From NCBI RefSeq assembly GCF_002368395.1, contig NZ_AP018254.1, forward strand, positions 2,542,001 to 2,606,000: a stretch of DNA of 64,000 nt, in the 5' to 3' direction. Below, piece after piece: positions 1-9,911 of the stretch; the stretch's first letter is position 1; each line of letters starts with the position of its first letter. Position numbers and translations under genes: made by a program. Source of the DNA: Calothrix sp. NIES-3974. Lineage in GTDB: Bacteria; Cyanobacteriota; Cyanobacteriia; Cyanobacteriales; Nostocaceae. The notes below the pieces were generated by a model. That model did no database searches and was not told the origin of the DNA. It saw only the letters and a list, made by a program, of their open reading frames with translations.

Positions 1-118
1 AATGTGAGTTCAATTTCGTTGACAAAGATGTTGTGGGAACGGACGCTGCACGACTTTTGCGTCGCCATTGAAGGCGGTAGTCCTGGTCACTACGTGACTG
101 TGTAGAGCATGGTCACAT
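1..118. repeat. Remnant of a structured repeat element at the window edge
   Basis: Positions 94-116 form a hairpin with arms GTGACT and GGTCAC. The stretch from about 65 to 116 aligns, on the opposite strand, with the two long direct repeats at 53.44-53.72 kb; both contain an AAGG.GTAG word, then GTGAC, an AGA.CAT word and GTCAC. This suggests an element end, possibly of an IS200/IS605-type or other hairpin-ended transposon. A frame is open from base 1 to a TAG at 103-105 but matches no family I recognise, so no gene is called. Confidence 0.4.
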
Positions 119-355
119 TTAGAACGATAAATCATTGACCAGTTAATAGTTAACAGTTAGCAAAAAAAACTGGTTGATGATAAATTAATTGATGCGATCG
201 CAATTCCTAGTATGCCACATTCCGCGCTTCAATACATATTAAAAAAAAATACAGGATTATCATATCTTAATAAATTTCACAATTATTGTAACACATGGAA
301 ATACTAGTGATACTTCGGTGCATTAAAAATACTCTCAACTCTCTCTCTTCAAAAC

Positions 356-1300
356 ATGACTCTCTCAGGTAAAATGAAATTTTCTCCCGGTGATAATCTC
401 AAAACTCCGATGACAATTAATATTCTGTTACAAACAACTATTCCCACCACCGCAGATGATTGGAGTATCGCTAGATTCTCATTATTGCGGGATTATTTAA
501 GTTCTCTAACTGATGATAATGGTAAACAATTATGCCAAGTTGTAGGACGCGATCGCATTACCGATATGGATGGGAATGACCCGATTTTAAGTTCCTTAGA
601 TCAGTCGGATTTTGACCAATTGTGGTTATTTGCATTAGATGTTGGTGACGGTTTAAGTCCCCAGGATATAGCAGGAATTAATCAATTTCGCCGTCGGGGT
701 GGGGGAATTTTATCCACCCGTGACCATCAGGATATGGGTTGTTCGATGTGTGGCATTATTGATATCGGTGATACCCATTATTTTCATACCCAAAATCCTG
801 ACCCGGATACTTCTCGCTTAACTCGCGATGACCCCTACACAACCTATATTAATTATCCCAATTACCATTCTGGAGCAAACGGCGATTATCAAAAAATCAG
901 TGCTACTGAACCTCTACACCCACTGATGAAAAATCCTAATTCCCCATCCGGAAAAATCGAATTTTTCCCTGCTCACCCCCACGAAGGAGGAATCGGTATC
1001 CCCAAAACTAATCCCCATGCTAGGGTGGTCGCGACAAGTAAAAGTATTGTTACTCAGCGAGAATTTAATTTAATTGTTGCTCAAGAAAGCTACCAAGATG
1101 CACAAGGGAATCACCTCGGACGTGCGATCGCAAATTCTAGTTTTCACCATTTTGTTGATTACAATTGGGATATTAGCCAAGGTTGTCCCAGTTTCGTCGA
1201 TGAACCTCCAGGAAAGGGTATGACTGAAAATCCCCAAGCTCTTCAGGATATTCAAGCCTATGTCAAAAATGCTGTTTTTTGGCTGTCCCATCGGCAATAG
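356..1300 (+). CDS. Conserved hypothetical protein, possibly amidotransferase/ThuA-like fold
   Basis: The protein has 314 residues and no signal peptide or membrane segment. A later ATG at position 410 (MTINILL) may be the true start, because the first 18 residues look non-conserved. A run of hydrophobic strands and Gly-rich turns (FDQLWLFALDVGDG, then RRRGGGILSTRDHQD) resembles the flavodoxin-like core of class I glutamine amidotransferase and ThuA folds, where a chamber-like protein asks whether a strand ends at a catalytic turn. A later HPHEGGIG segment is probably conserved. I see no clear Cys-His-Glu triad, so the activity is unknown. The gene stands alone, with about 350 bases of AT-rich spacer before it. 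The fold suggestion is inference. Confidence 0.7.
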   Translation: MTLSGKMKFSPGDNLKTPMTINILLQTTIPTTADDWSIARFSLLRDYLSSLTDDNGKQLCQVVGRDRITDMDGNDPILSSLDQSDFDQLWLFALDVGDGLSPQDIAGINQFRRRGGGILSTRDHQDMGCSMCGIIDIGDTHYFHTQNPDPDTSRLTRDDPYTTYINYPNYHSGANGDYQKISATEPLHPLMKNPNSPSGKIEFFPAHPHEGGIGIPKTNPHARVVATSKSIVTQREFNLIVAQESYQDAQGNHLGRAIANSSFHHFVDYNWDISQGCPSFVDEPPGKGMTENPQALQDIQAYVKNAVFWLSHRQ

Positions 1301-1325
1301 GTAGGCAATTTTTTGGTATTATAAT

Positions 1326-1562
1326 TCATGATAGCTGGCGAGGTCGGTGATTTTTCCACGCAACAAAACCAGTGATACCCAGAGTGACCAAACCCACACC
1401 AATAAACGGAAAAACAAAATAATCAAGCAGTCCGCGATCGCGCAGGTTTTTTTGATACTCATTTCCGTTTCCCCATTCAATCCACCCAGGGTGATAATAT
1501 TTTGTTACGCTCGCTACTCTTCGAGAACGCTTCGCGTACACTCCACTTCGTTGCGATCGCAA
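1326..1562 (-). CDS. Possible small single-pass membrane protein
   Basis: A 78-residue frame whose C-terminal third is a convincing membrane helix (FVFPFIGVGLVTLGITGFV) followed by a basic tail (WKNHRPRQLS). The N-terminal third is encoded by an interspersed repeat (a GTACGCGAAGCGTTCTCG-type word), so the listed ATG may be an artefact of repeat insertion. The true start may lie downstream, or the gene may be a fragment. It converges on the preceding gene and leaves about 210 bases before the ABC transporter. No family was recognised. Confidence 0.3.
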   Translation of the reverse strand: MRSQRSGVYAKRSRRVASVTKYYHPGWIEWGNGNEYQKNLRDRGLLDYFVFPFIGVGLVTLGITGFVAWKNHRPRQLS

Positions 1563-1775
1563 TGACGTACTAAAAAAAAGTGGGATGCTCCCTTATCTTG
1601 TATCTCAGGATGAAGATTTAATTACGGTAGATGTACCAAAATCAATACTTTTACAATAGTAAGAGAGTAGGTAAACAAACAAAATTTACCAATCCTTGAT
1701 GTCTCCTCCTAATCTGTGAGAAACTACCCAAATCTGGTAGCGTCTTAAGATAAAGACAGATTAAACCGAAACTGT

Positions 1776-3533
1776 GTGTGGGGATGTGGTCGCTTGAAGA
1801 GTATCTCAATTAAACTTGAATCTAATTATAAACAACTTTTACCCTATATCCGCCCCCAGTGGGCAAATATTATCAAGGGGTTGACAGGGATTATTGGGTA
1901 TGTATTGGCGACTTTAACACTGATGTATTTGGTGCAACAATTGTCAGCGCCTTTTGGGAGTGGTAATGTAGTTGCGATCGCACAGTTGGCTGGTATTTTG
2001 GGATTGGTGTTTCTTATCCGGGGTTTTTTCCAGTCGGTACAGGATATTTACATGGCAAAGGCGGCTTTACGGGTAGCTTTTAATCTCCGTAAGCGAGTCT
2101 ATGCCCATTTGCAACGCTTGAATTTAAGCTATTTTGAAACGGCGAAGGCTGGTGATTTATCTTACCGGGTGACGGAGGATGTGGATCGAGTTGGGGAGGC
2201 TGTGCATAAGTTATTGCACGATTTTATTCCCTGTGCTTTACAGTTAATTGTCATACCAATTTATATGGTTTATTTGAGTTGGCAGTTAACTTTGGCAACT
2301 TTAATTATTGTCCCGGTGATGTTGGTTTTAATTGCTTGGTTTGGCGAAAGATTACAAAAGTATGCACGACGAAGCCAAAATCAAGTATCAGATTTATCGG
2401 CAATTTTAACGGAAATTTTTGCCGGGATTAGAATTGTCCAAGCCTTTGCCGCAGAAGCCTATGAAATTGCTCGATTCAGTCGAGAATCAGAACGGGCAAT
2501 GCAGGCTAAATATTTGACGGAACGGTTAAAAGCGATTCAAATTCCGATTATAGGATTTTTACAGGCTTTGAGTTTTTTACTATTACTTTTTTTTGCTGCT
2601 TGGCAAATTTCGGCAGGTAATCTAACGGTAGGAAAATTTTTTAGTTATCTGTCAGGAGCAGCTCTATTAATTGACCCGGTGGGACATATTACTGTTAATT
2701 ATAATTTATTTAAGGAAGCAGAAGCTTCTGTAGATCGAGTATTTGAATTATTAGCAATTCAACCGGCGGTGGAGGAAAAACTAAATGCGATCGCCTTACC
2801 TGTAGTCAATGGTAAAGTTGAGTACCGTCGGGTGACTTTTGGCTATAAACCCGGTGAACCCGTAATTAATAATATTAGTTTACTTGCCTATCCGGGAGAG
2901 GTGATTGCTTTAGTTGGTAGTTCCGGTGCGGGGAAAACAACTTTTGTGAATTTACTGCCACGTTTTTACGACCCCCAAGTAGGAGAAATCCTGATCGATG
3001 ATGTGAATATTCGCGATGTCACCCTCAACAGTTTGCGGAAACAAATCGGTATTGTTCCCCAAGAAACAACGATGTTTTCTGGAACTATCGCTCAAAATAT
3101 TGCCTTTGGTCAAGAAACTTTTGATATGGTTGCGGTGGAATCGGCAGCCAAAATTGCTAATGCCCACGAATTTATTTGCAACCTACCCGATGGCTATTAT
3201 ACAATTGTGGGGGAAAGGGGCGTAAACCTGTCCGGGGGACAAAGACAACGCATTGCGATCGCCCGCGCTGTCCTCCTAAATCCGCGCATACTCATACTAG
3301 ATGAAGCCACATCAGCCCTCGATTCCGAGTCAGAAGCCTTAGTACAGGAAGCCCTCGAACGAGTCATGGAAGGTAGAACGGTGTTTGTCATTGCCCATCG
3401 TCTGTCTACAGTGCGTAAATGCGATCGCATTTTGGTTCTAGAAAAAGGACAAATCGTGGAATCGGGAACCCATGATGAGTTATTGAGTTTACAGCGTCGC
3501 TATGCCGGATTTTATGCTCAACAGTTTCAGTAA
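1776..3533 (+). CDS. ABC exporter, fused membrane and ATPase domains (MsbA/HepA-like)
   Basis: A 585-residue half-transporter that would act as a homodimer in the cytoplasmic membrane, exporting a lipid, polysaccharide or peptide. Residues about 30-310 form a six-helix type 1 exporter domain. Residues about 345-580 form the ATPase, with Walker A GSSGAGKTT (near 385), signature LSGGQRQRIAIARA (near 484), Walker B ILILDEATSALD and H-loop AHRLST. The start used is GTG at 1776; a TTG at 1794 is an alternative. Heterocyst-forming cyanobacteria have several such exporters (HepA and others), but nothing here fixes the substrate. Its last 7 bases overlap the convergent rsmE gene. Confidence 0.9.
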   Translation: MWGCGRLKSISIKLESNYKQLLPYIRPQWANIIKGLTGIIGYVLATLTLMYLVQQLSAPFGSGNVVAIAQLAGILGLVFLIRGFFQSVQDIYMAKAALRVAFNLRKRVYAHLQRLNLSYFETAKAGDLSYRVTEDVDRVGEAVHKLLHDFIPCALQLIVIPIYMVYLSWQLTLATLIIVPVMLVLIAWFGERLQKYARRSQNQVSDLSAILTEIFAGIRIVQAFAAEAYEIARFSRESERAMQAKYLTERLKAIQIPIIGFLQALSFLLLLFFAAWQISAGNLTVGKFFSYLSGAALLIDPVGHITVNYNLFKEAEASVDRVFELLAIQPAVEEKLNAIALPVVNGKVEYRRVTFGYKPGEPVINNISLLAYPGEVIALVGSSGAGKTTFVNLLPRFYDPQVGEILIDDVNIRDVTLNSLRKQIGIVPQETTMFSGTIAQNIAFGQETFDMVAVESAAKIANAHEFICNLPDGYYTIVGERGVNLSGGQRQRIAIARAVLLNPRILILDEATSALDSESEALVQEALERVMEGRTVFVIAHRLSTVRKCDRILVLEKGQIVESGTHDELLSLQRRYAGFYAQQFQ

Positions 3534-4258
3534 TTCCCACAACTTTCCCAATACCCCGTGACCATTGATACAGCCGCAATTGGTGCGCTGATGGCTCTGA
3601 GGATGCGCTTTCCCAAGGATACGGGTTGAAAATTGGAGGCGATCGCTAATTCGAGTTCCTTGTCGCTCCATCCTCCTTCTGGTCCTGTGGCGATGATAAT
3701 TGTCGGATGGGGTAGGTCGTTGCTTGGGGATATTTTTGTTAGTAGGTGAGGATAGTTACCTCGTCCTTCGCAAATATACTGGTGGGTGCTGGGGAATAAA
3801 TTTAATCCGGTTGCGAAATCGACAGGTTGATAAATTGTGGGAATATAGGCTCTTTCCGATTGTTCAGCAGCTTCCTGGGCTATGCGTTGCCAACGTTCTC
3901 GTTTTTGGGGACTAGGGTTTAAAAGAGTGCGATCGCTCAATATGGGGACGATTTTAGCTACTCCTAGTTCTGTACAAATACGGACGATATCATCGAAGCC
4001 GTTACCTTTGGGTAGGGCTGTTAATAATATTATGGTGGCTGGAAGTTCTGTATCAACGGTTAATTGTTGGGTTATATTGGCGTTTTCTCCCTTTAAATTT
4101 GCTAACCACCAATTACCGACACCATCAATGGCGATTACTTCGTCTCCATCTGTTAATCGTAATACTCGTATTAGGTAATGGTATTGTTCACGGGTGAGAT
4201 GGATTTGGTGATTGCTAATTTGAGAGGGAGAAATGGCTATGCGCTGCTGTCGAAACAT
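3527..4258 (-). CDS. rsmE: 16S rRNA m3U1498 methyltransferase RsmE
   Basis: A 243-residue SPOUT methyltransferase that uses S-adenosylmethionine to methylate N3 of U1498 in 16S rRNA. An N-terminal PUA-like part (REQYHYLIRVLRLTDGDEV) is followed by the SPOUT core: LPKGNGFDDIVRICTELGV, EQSERAYIP, the knot loop ATGPEGGWSDKE and LGKRILRAISAPIAAVS. The usual Glu-Thr in the last motif (RAETA) is Ile-Ser here, a small departure. Length matches the family. It is convergent with the ABC exporter and overlaps it by 7 bases. Confidence 0.93.
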   Translation of the reverse strand: MFRQQRIAISPSQISNHQIHLTREQYHYLIRVLRLTDGDEVIAIDGVGNWWLANLKGENANITQQLTVDTELPATIILLTALPKGNGFDDIVRICTELGVAKIVPILSDRTLLNPSPQKRERWQRIAQEAAEQSERAYIPTIYQPVDFATGLNLFPSTHQYICEGRGNYPHLLTKISPSNDLPHPTIIIATGPEGGWSDKELELAIASNFQPVSLGKRILRAISAPIAAVSMVTGYWESCGNY

Positions 4259-4439
4259 GATAGTTTTTGCACAAAAAAAGTGCTAGGAGAGAATTTGGAA
4301 GATTTTTAATCAAACTGTGGCAAAAGATGCTTTTTACTTAGCTGTTTTAGTTATGATGTGATTATACTTCAAGCAGTTGACTATTAGTTATTAGCTTTTA
4401 ACAGTAAGTAAGCTTGTAAGGTTCATTTTAAATATTTCA

Positions 4440-4530
4440 GGACTTACGCAAGGACGACCTAAACACCACCATTGCGACATCAGGAAGTAATTCCAAACAC
4501 CTGATTCCTTGTCAACGAGTGCTTAAATCA
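4440..4530. repeat. Interspersed repeat with AGGACTTACGCA end
   Basis: This begins with AGGACTTACGCA and runs through CCAAACACCTGATTCCTTGTCAACGAGTGCTT-like words (only parts quoted). A related copy in the 56.0-56.14 kb spacer has CCAAACACCTAATTTC, ACGAGTGCG and then GTAAGTCCT, the reverse complement of this start. The two together suggest a short element with terminal inverted repeats related to AGGACTTACGCA. No coding capacity. Confidence 0.5.
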
Positions 4531-4560
4531 CAATATTTATGGAGCTTCAGATTATCATAA

Positions 4561-4665
4561 ATAGGTAGGTGCAATTAAACATAAAATCGCAACATAACCG
4601 AGCATTCGGCTCACAGCCTCACTCCCGTACAGACGCGATATATCGCGTCTCTCTCCTAATCCCTA
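4561..4665 (+). repeat. MITE-like element B, copy 1 (right end lost)
   Basis: Starts with TAGGTAGGTGCAATTAAAC, the left end shared with the copies at 41.1 kb and 50.1 kb, and carries an internal palindrome GACGCGATATATCGCGTC. The expected right end (CACCTACCTA) is missing, so this copy is truncated or diverged. The remaining spacer up to 4850 is AT-rich with short repeats and nothing else I can name. Confidence 0.6.
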
Positions 4666-4849
4666 TATTATCTATTCAACCTAATTCATAATTATAAATT
4701 ACATAGGCGCAGCCTTGCCATATTATCACAAATTAGGAATTACGTAGCTTGCTTCCCGCGTAGCGTTTACTACAAATTAAGAATTAAAAATTATCCAAAT
4801 CTCCCAGGGTTAAATTTGCCTTTTTCACTCCAATTATCGGCATGGAATT

Positions 4850-6100
4850 ATGACTAAACAACCCCTGCGAATTGCAATTATTACTAGTTTATATGCACCC
4901 TATTTAACCGGTGTATCTGTAGCTGTACATCAACGAGTTTGTTGGCTCCTCAAACAAGGACATGAGGTCTTTCTCATCCATCCAGAATTCAATCAACATT
5001 ATCCAGCGCATGTGGGAAAACGACCAATGCCAGGAATTGAAGAAGCTAAATTATACCCGAATTTTTCCTCCTATGCATTTCCCACCCAACCATTAATTTT
5101 CTATCGTTCCCTTCCCCAACCATTAAATTATCGCCACTGGAGTGATACAGAACAATTACAAAAATTCCGACCGGATATTGTCGTGGTGGAAGAAGCACCC
5201 CAATTACGAGGATGCTATTCGATGTTTTTACAAGGGTATGGTAAACCCGTGGGAGTTGAGTATGGACGCTTGACGGGAACTCCTATTATTACCCTATTCC
5301 ATACGGATATTGTAGCCTATATTCGCTATTATTTGGGAAGCTTTATTTACAACTTAATTAAACCAATTATCCCTTGGTCTACCAGACAATTAAGCCAAGT
5401 TTATGATTACAATTTTTTCTCATCCCGTGAACAATTAACCCGTTATCGAGCGCTTGGTTCCTACCCCAGCGAATATCTACCCTACCAAGGAGTTGATTGC
5501 GATCGCTTTCAACCTGATAATATTCGTTATAATCCGATTCCCCACGATGATCGACCGACAATGTTGTTCGTGGGCAGAATTACAGCAGAAAAAAATGTCA
5601 CCAAGTTAATCGACATTTACCCTTACGTGGCAAAACTTGTACCCAATGTCCATTTAGTAATTATTGGTACTGGACCATTAGATGGGGAAATTCGTCGTCG
5701 TGCTCAAACCTTTGCCGATGGCATCACAGTTTGGGGCGAATCCCACGGTACAGAATTGTTGGGATGGTATGCTCGAGCCGATGTATTTGTTAATCCCTCA
5801 GTGACAGAAAATTTCTGTACTGCAAATAATGAAGCTTTAGCATCAGGAACACCCGTAGTTGCAGCCTATGCACCTTCAACTGCGGAACAGGTGGAAGATG
5901 GGATAAATGGTTTTCTCGCTGATGCTGACCAACCCCAGGATTTTGCCCAAAAAATCGCCACTATCCTCAATAATCCAGTTTTACAGACACAAATGTCCCA
6001 AAAAGCCCGTGAGTTAATTTTGGAGTTTGACTGGAATGTTTGCTCCCAGAAGTTTGAAGATAAGCTGTATGAAATTTTAGCGGAAAGCAAAGGAAAGTAG
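4850..6100 (+). CDS. Glycosyltransferase family 4 (GT-B fold)
   Basis: The 416-residue protein has an N-terminal acceptor domain beginning RIAIITSLYAPYLTGVSVAV and a C-terminal nucleotide-sugar domain. The latter has MLFVGRITAEKN, LVIIGTGPLDGEIRRRA, the VTVWGESHGTELLGWYARAD-type segment and VNPSVTENFCTANNEALASG, which holds the E-x7-E motif binding the donor sugar. This layout is typical of retaining GT4 enzymes that build glycolipids or polysaccharides. It resembles SqdX-type enzymes in general form, but the start of the N-domain differs, so I do not name it. It stands alone. Start ATG at 4850. Confidence 0.88.
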   Translation: MTKQPLRIAIITSLYAPYLTGVSVAVHQRVCWLLKQGHEVFLIHPEFNQHYPAHVGKRPMPGIEEAKLYPNFSSYAFPTQPLIFYRSLPQPLNYRHWSDTEQLQKFRPDIVVVEEAPQLRGCYSMFLQGYGKPVGVEYGRLTGTPIITLFHTDIVAYIRYYLGSFIYNLIKPIIPWSTRQLSQVYDYNFFSSREQLTRYRALGSYPSEYLPYQGVDCDRFQPDNIRYNPIPHDDRPTMLFVGRITAEKNVTKLIDIYPYVAKLVPNVHLVIIGTGPLDGEIRRRAQTFADGITVWGESHGTELLGWYARADVFVNPSVTENFCTANNEALASGTPVVAAYAPSTAEQVEDGINGFLADADQPQDFAQKIATILNNPVLQTQMSQKARELILEFDWNVCSQKFEDKLYEILAESKGK

Positions 6101-6392
6101 GACGATTTTGGATTTTGGATTTTGGATTTTGAATTCGATAGCAATTTGAAAACAGTAGAGACGTAATATATTACGTCTCCCCACATCAGAATATATTACG
6201 CCTAAATATATATTATTCCACACATGTTTATTGTGTGGTTAGGTAGAGAAGGTGAATAATATTGCTCTTAATTTGATGTCTACAGCGTAACCCAACCTAC
6301 GCTTATAAACTACTCCCGATTCCCTTCTCCCTACTCCCAAAAAACGAGCTTATTAAGTATTAAAATCGACTTTTAAAACATCCTCTCAATTT
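6101..6392. repeat. Spacer with TTTTGGA heptamers and a 22-bp palindrome
   Basis: Tandem GGATTTT heptamers lie at 6106-6131, a known type of short tandem repeat in filamentous cyanobacteria. A perfect palindrome GAGACGTAATATATTACG plus TCTC spans about 6158-6179. It belongs to the GAGACG...CGTCTC family seen across the window with different but self-complementary cores. Confidence 0.6.
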
Positions 6393-7574
6393 CTACCCAC
6401 TCAAATGTAAAAAATCTTGAATAGCCGATTTAACCTTCGGTTGTTCTAAATAAGCATAGGTCGCTTCCATCAAATTATCTAGATTTTCACGGGTAGCATT
6501 ATCTAAATCATCACTCAGTTTTTTCCCTGTTAAATCTCGATCCAGCTTAAATTGCAATCTTAAAACTTTCTTACTGAGAATTTGTCTAGAGATATATTCA
6601 TAAACATTAGATGAGCCATCAAATAATACACCAATTAAAGGCTGTGCCCACTGAATTAGACCCCAATTATAAGCCTCTTCGTGGGAAATAATCCGTGTGC
6701 GATCACCTGTTCCCAAAGACAGCATAAAAATATCGTTGGCATTGTATCCTAACCGTAAGGCTTCAGCTACCGCACAACTGGAGGGGTTATTTGCAGCCAC
6801 ACCCCCATCTATAGCTGAACATATGGTGGTAATTTTGTAGGCTGATGTTTCGTCAGGTATCTCTTCCCATTGGGGCAAAATTTGCGCTTCTCGGTGATAT
6901 CCTCGATAACTTATAATTGTTCGTACCTGACCCGCTCCTTTCCCACTGATAATCTCAATTTTTCGATTCTGATAAACCTGTTCCTTGGATGATGCATTAT
7001 CATCGAGATTGAGCGTTTCCCTTGATCCACCCTTAACCATACCCAGAACGTATTTTTCTAAGCGATGGGCTGGAAAATAGGTCGGTGCAGATGCCGAACA
7101 TAAACAAGCTTCCCACAGGGGAATATCTCCAAAAGCTTGGTCTTGTCGCCAACTTTTAAACACAATCACTTCCCGTTCGATTGTATCATAAGAAATAATT
7201 ATCAGTCGGGGTGAATTAATTCCAAAGAATTTTGTGTCTCCAAAGGTTTCTTGTAATACTTGAACAAGACCTTGTTGGGAAAATTTGGGTGCAGAGATGC
7301 CATGCTTAAAAAGTAACGGAAACCTTTGCCATGTCCAACGACTTTGATAGGGGAAAATACGTAGTCCTTCGTTTCTGTATAAATCAATCATTTCTTGGCT
7401 GCTACGTCCGGTAGCAATGGCCGCAGCTAACAACGAACCTGTAGAAGTTCCAGCAATTAAATCAAAATATTTATTTAAAGGTTGATTTATTTGCTTTTCA
7501 ATTGCCGCTAACATAATCGCAGCAATGATTCCCCTTACTCCTCCGCCATCTAAACTTAAAATCCGAAACGGCAT
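6393..7574 (-). CDS. Patatin-like phospholipase with an inserted module
   Basis: A 393-residue lipid acyl hydrolase. The oxyanion loop LDGGGVRG is at residues 8-15, the nucleophile elbow is GTSTG with Ser44, and the catalytic Asp lies in DGGVAANNPS near residue 265, so the Ser-Asp dyad is complete. Between SAPTYFPAH and the Asp motif there are about 75 extra residues where most patatins have a short loop. The insert contains IEIISGKGAGQVRTI and WEEIPDETSAYKI, a pattern I associate with a small beta module found in phage structural proteins. It stands alone, with the ATG at 7572-7574. The enzyme assignment is firm; the meaning of the insert is inference. Confidence 0.9.
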   Translation of the reverse strand: MPFRILSLDGGGVRGIIAAIMLAAIEKQINQPLNKYFDLIAGTSTGSLLAAAIATGRSSQEMIDLYRNEGLRIFPYQSRWTWQRFPLLFKHGISAPKFSQQGLVQVLQETFGDTKFFGINSPRLIIISYDTIEREVIVFKSWRQDQAFGDIPLWEACLCSASAPTYFPAHRLEKYVLGMVKGGSRETLNLDDNASSKEQVYQNRKIEIISGKGAGQVRTIISYRGYHREAQILPQWEEIPDETSAYKITTICSAIDGGVAANNPSSCAVAEALRLGYNANDIFMLSLGTGDRTRIISHEEAYNWGLIQWAQPLIGVLFDGSSNVYEYISRQILSKKVLRLQFKLDRDLTGKKLSDDLDNATRENLDNLMEATYAYLEQPKVKSAIQDFLHLSG

Positions 7575-7773
7575 GGTGAATGACTATACTCTCTAATAAA
7601 TATATTTTATACATTTTCTTACGTTACCATACTAAGCCTTTGTTAAGTCTTGGCAAGCTGTAGCTGATACAATCAAAATTCAGTCATCGCAGTAGAACTG
7701 ACCAAAACCACATATTACCATCTTTGTCAGACAGAAATACTTACCATCCCAAATCCCATGAGTCAAGATCCGC

Positions 7774-7879
7774 ATTTCTCACAAAACCCTAAAACTCACA
7801 GGGAGTAGGGAGTAGTGAGTAGTCAGTAGAAGGAAAATCAATCCGTTACTTAAGGCTTATTACTTACTTGTGAGAAATC
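7774..7879 (-). repeat. MITE-like element A, copy 1
   Basis: About 106 bp bounded by ATTTCTCACAA and TTGTGAGAAAT, with internal words GGGAGTAG and AATCCGTTACT that recur in the other copies. It is reversed relative to the 34.2 and 57.7 kb copies. The rest of the 7575-8025 spacer shows no gene; the promoter of the cyclase gene should lie in 7880-8025. Confidence 0.7.
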
Positions 7880-8025
7880 CAGGAAGCGATTGTATGTTTT
7901 TTTGATGACATTATTGCCGGAATGCGATTAAGGATGCCATAAAGAAAGTGTAACGGTGTTAATCAAAAGTAAAAAAACACTTGGATCTTAATACCTTGTG
8001 CTTGCAGGATGGTTGACTTGCGGTC

Positions 8026-9654
8026 ATGACTGAACTTACATTGCGTATTCAACAGGGCAATACTGAAAACACCGTAGAGGTGAAACAAGATATATTCATG
8101 ATCGGTCGTTTACCAGAATGCGACCTCTGTCTACCATTTGGGGGTGTTTCTCGCTACCATGCAAGGTTGCTTAAAACACCGAACGAAGAATGGTTACTAG
8201 AAGATTTAGGCAGCAAAAATGGTACGGTTTTAAATGATAGATTAGTAACTAAACCGCAAATTCTCCAGGATGGGGACATATTATGGTTGGGAAATGCTTG
8301 TTTGGAGGCTATTTTACGGAAAAAAGCCCCTGAAATATCCGGTTCCCTGTCTGCAAACTTGGAACAACGGACGATTCTCCGTAATGTCCAACAACTGAAA
8401 CAGCGATGGCTGCAACCGGAAAACCCTGGGGAGCAAAATAATGATAAAAATAAAGATAAAACCATTGCCAGATTAAAGGATTTAGTTGATATTGCCAAAA
8501 ACCTTTCCGCAGCAACTTCTATTGAAGAGATTTTCCATCAAGTTCAGCAGGTAGTTTTCCGTTACTTGCAAAGTATTGATCGGTTAGCCTTATTAATCGA
8601 TCTCAATGGGAAAGGAACCCCCGAATTAGTGAATGCTGCTGCGCGAACCCGCTCCCAAAACCATCATTTGAGTGCAGATGACACTTGGATTAGTCACAGT
8701 ATCTGTGAAAAGGTGTTTGAAGAAAAAGTCGCCATCCAAATCGCTGATGCTCAAAAGGATGAACGTTTTGCCACGGAACACAGTATTGTGGCAAATGATA
8801 TCCGTAGCGCGATGGCTGTTCCTTTATGGGACGAAAGTAAAGTGGTGGGGGTACTATATGCGGATGCCCACCTTTCTTCTTACCATTGGGATGAAGCAGG
8901 GGAAGAAGAATTAAGCTTTTTTTCGGCTTTAGCAAATATTGTCGCTTCTAGTGTGCAACGCTGGTTACTCGCAGAAAAACTCAAGAGTGAAGAAATTATT
9001 CGTCAACGTCTCGAACGCTACCACTCCCCTGCGGTTGTTCAACAACTAATCGAAGTTGGTGCATTAGGTGACGGTAGACTCACACCCACGGAAAGCGAAA
9101 TTAGTATTTTATTTGCCGATATCGTGGGATTTACAGCGATTTCGGAACGGCTAACACCCACTCAAATTGCCGAAATGTTAAATAAATTGTTTGAGGAAAT
9201 GTTACAAGAAATTTTTGCCTATGGTGGTACTCTAGATAAGTATATTGGTGACTGCATTATGGCATTTTTTGGCGCACCTGAACCCCAAAGTGACCACCCA
9301 GAACGTGCTGTAGCCGCAGCTCAGGGGATGTTGAATCGTCTGGCGCAGTTAAATGCTGATCATTTCTGGCAAGAACCTTTACAATTAAGAATAGCTATTA
9401 ATAGTGGGAAGGCAGTTGTTGGTGATGTTGGTAGTTCTCAACGGTTTGAGTATACAGCTTTAGGAACAACTATTAATTTGGCATCCCGTTTAGAAAGCAT
9501 TTGTCCCCCAGGGGAATGTGTGGTCAGTGAAGTCACCTATAAAATGTTAAAAAATCCTGCTGATTTTTCGGAAATGGGGTTGTATCGATTTAAGGGGATT
9601 AATCGGTTGGTAAAGGTGTATCAAACCCGGATTAACTCCTTTGAGTCACTATAA
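8026..9654 (+). CDS. FHA-GAF class III adenylate/guanylate cyclase
   Basis: A 542-residue soluble signalling enzyme making cAMP, or less likely cGMP. Residues about 20-95 are an FHA domain for phosphothreonine binding (IGRLPECD, SRYHARL, GSKNGT). Residues about 155-315 are a GAF domain. Residues about 350-530 are the catalytic domain, with metal-binding Asp in ILFADIVGFT and in GDCIMAFFG and a C-terminal RFEYTALGTTINLASRLE. Lys in LDKYIGD and Thr in the TALGTTIN segment fit adenine recognition, so adenylate cyclase is preferred. Filamentous cyanobacteria carry several cyclases of mixed sensor domains; the exact orthologue is not certain. Confidence 0.9.
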   Translation: MTELTLRIQQGNTENTVEVKQDIFMIGRLPECDLCLPFGGVSRYHARLLKTPNEEWLLEDLGSKNGTVLNDRLVTKPQILQDGDILWLGNACLEAILRKKAPEISGSLSANLEQRTILRNVQQLKQRWLQPENPGEQNNDKNKDKTIARLKDLVDIAKNLSAATSIEEIFHQVQQVVFRYLQSIDRLALLIDLNGKGTPELVNAAARTRSQNHHLSADDTWISHSICEKVFEEKVAIQIADAQKDERFATEHSIVANDIRSAMAVPLWDESKVVGVLYADAHLSSYHWDEAGEEELSFFSALANIVASSVQRWLLAEKLKSEEIIRQRLERYHSPAVVQQLIEVGALGDGRLTPTESEISILFADIVGFTAISERLTPTQIAEMLNKLFEEMLQEIFAYGGTLDKYIGDCIMAFFGAPEPQSDHPERAVAAAQGMLNRLAQLNADHFWQEPLQLRIAINSGKAVVGDVGSSQRFEYTALGTTINLASRLESICPPGECVVSEVTYKMLKNPADFSEMGLYRFKGINRLVKVYQTRINSFESL

Positions 9655-9911
9655 TACTCCACCACATAAGTTATGGGGGTTTGTAGTAGTTGTGGTAGTA
9701 GCTTGGAAAAAGTTTGATGATCGGGTGCTAAAGTGCTACTACGTGCCTTTCCTTTCAGTTGACAGTAGAGATGTATTATGGTTATACCTCTACTTTTTGA
9801 GAATTGCGATTTGAGGTTTTGGGATTTTAGCAGGTTCTGTTCACTTGTCTCCTGCATTCTGTCTCCTGTATCCTGTATTCTGTATCCTTTGTTCATACAT
9901 CATCTTTTCCC

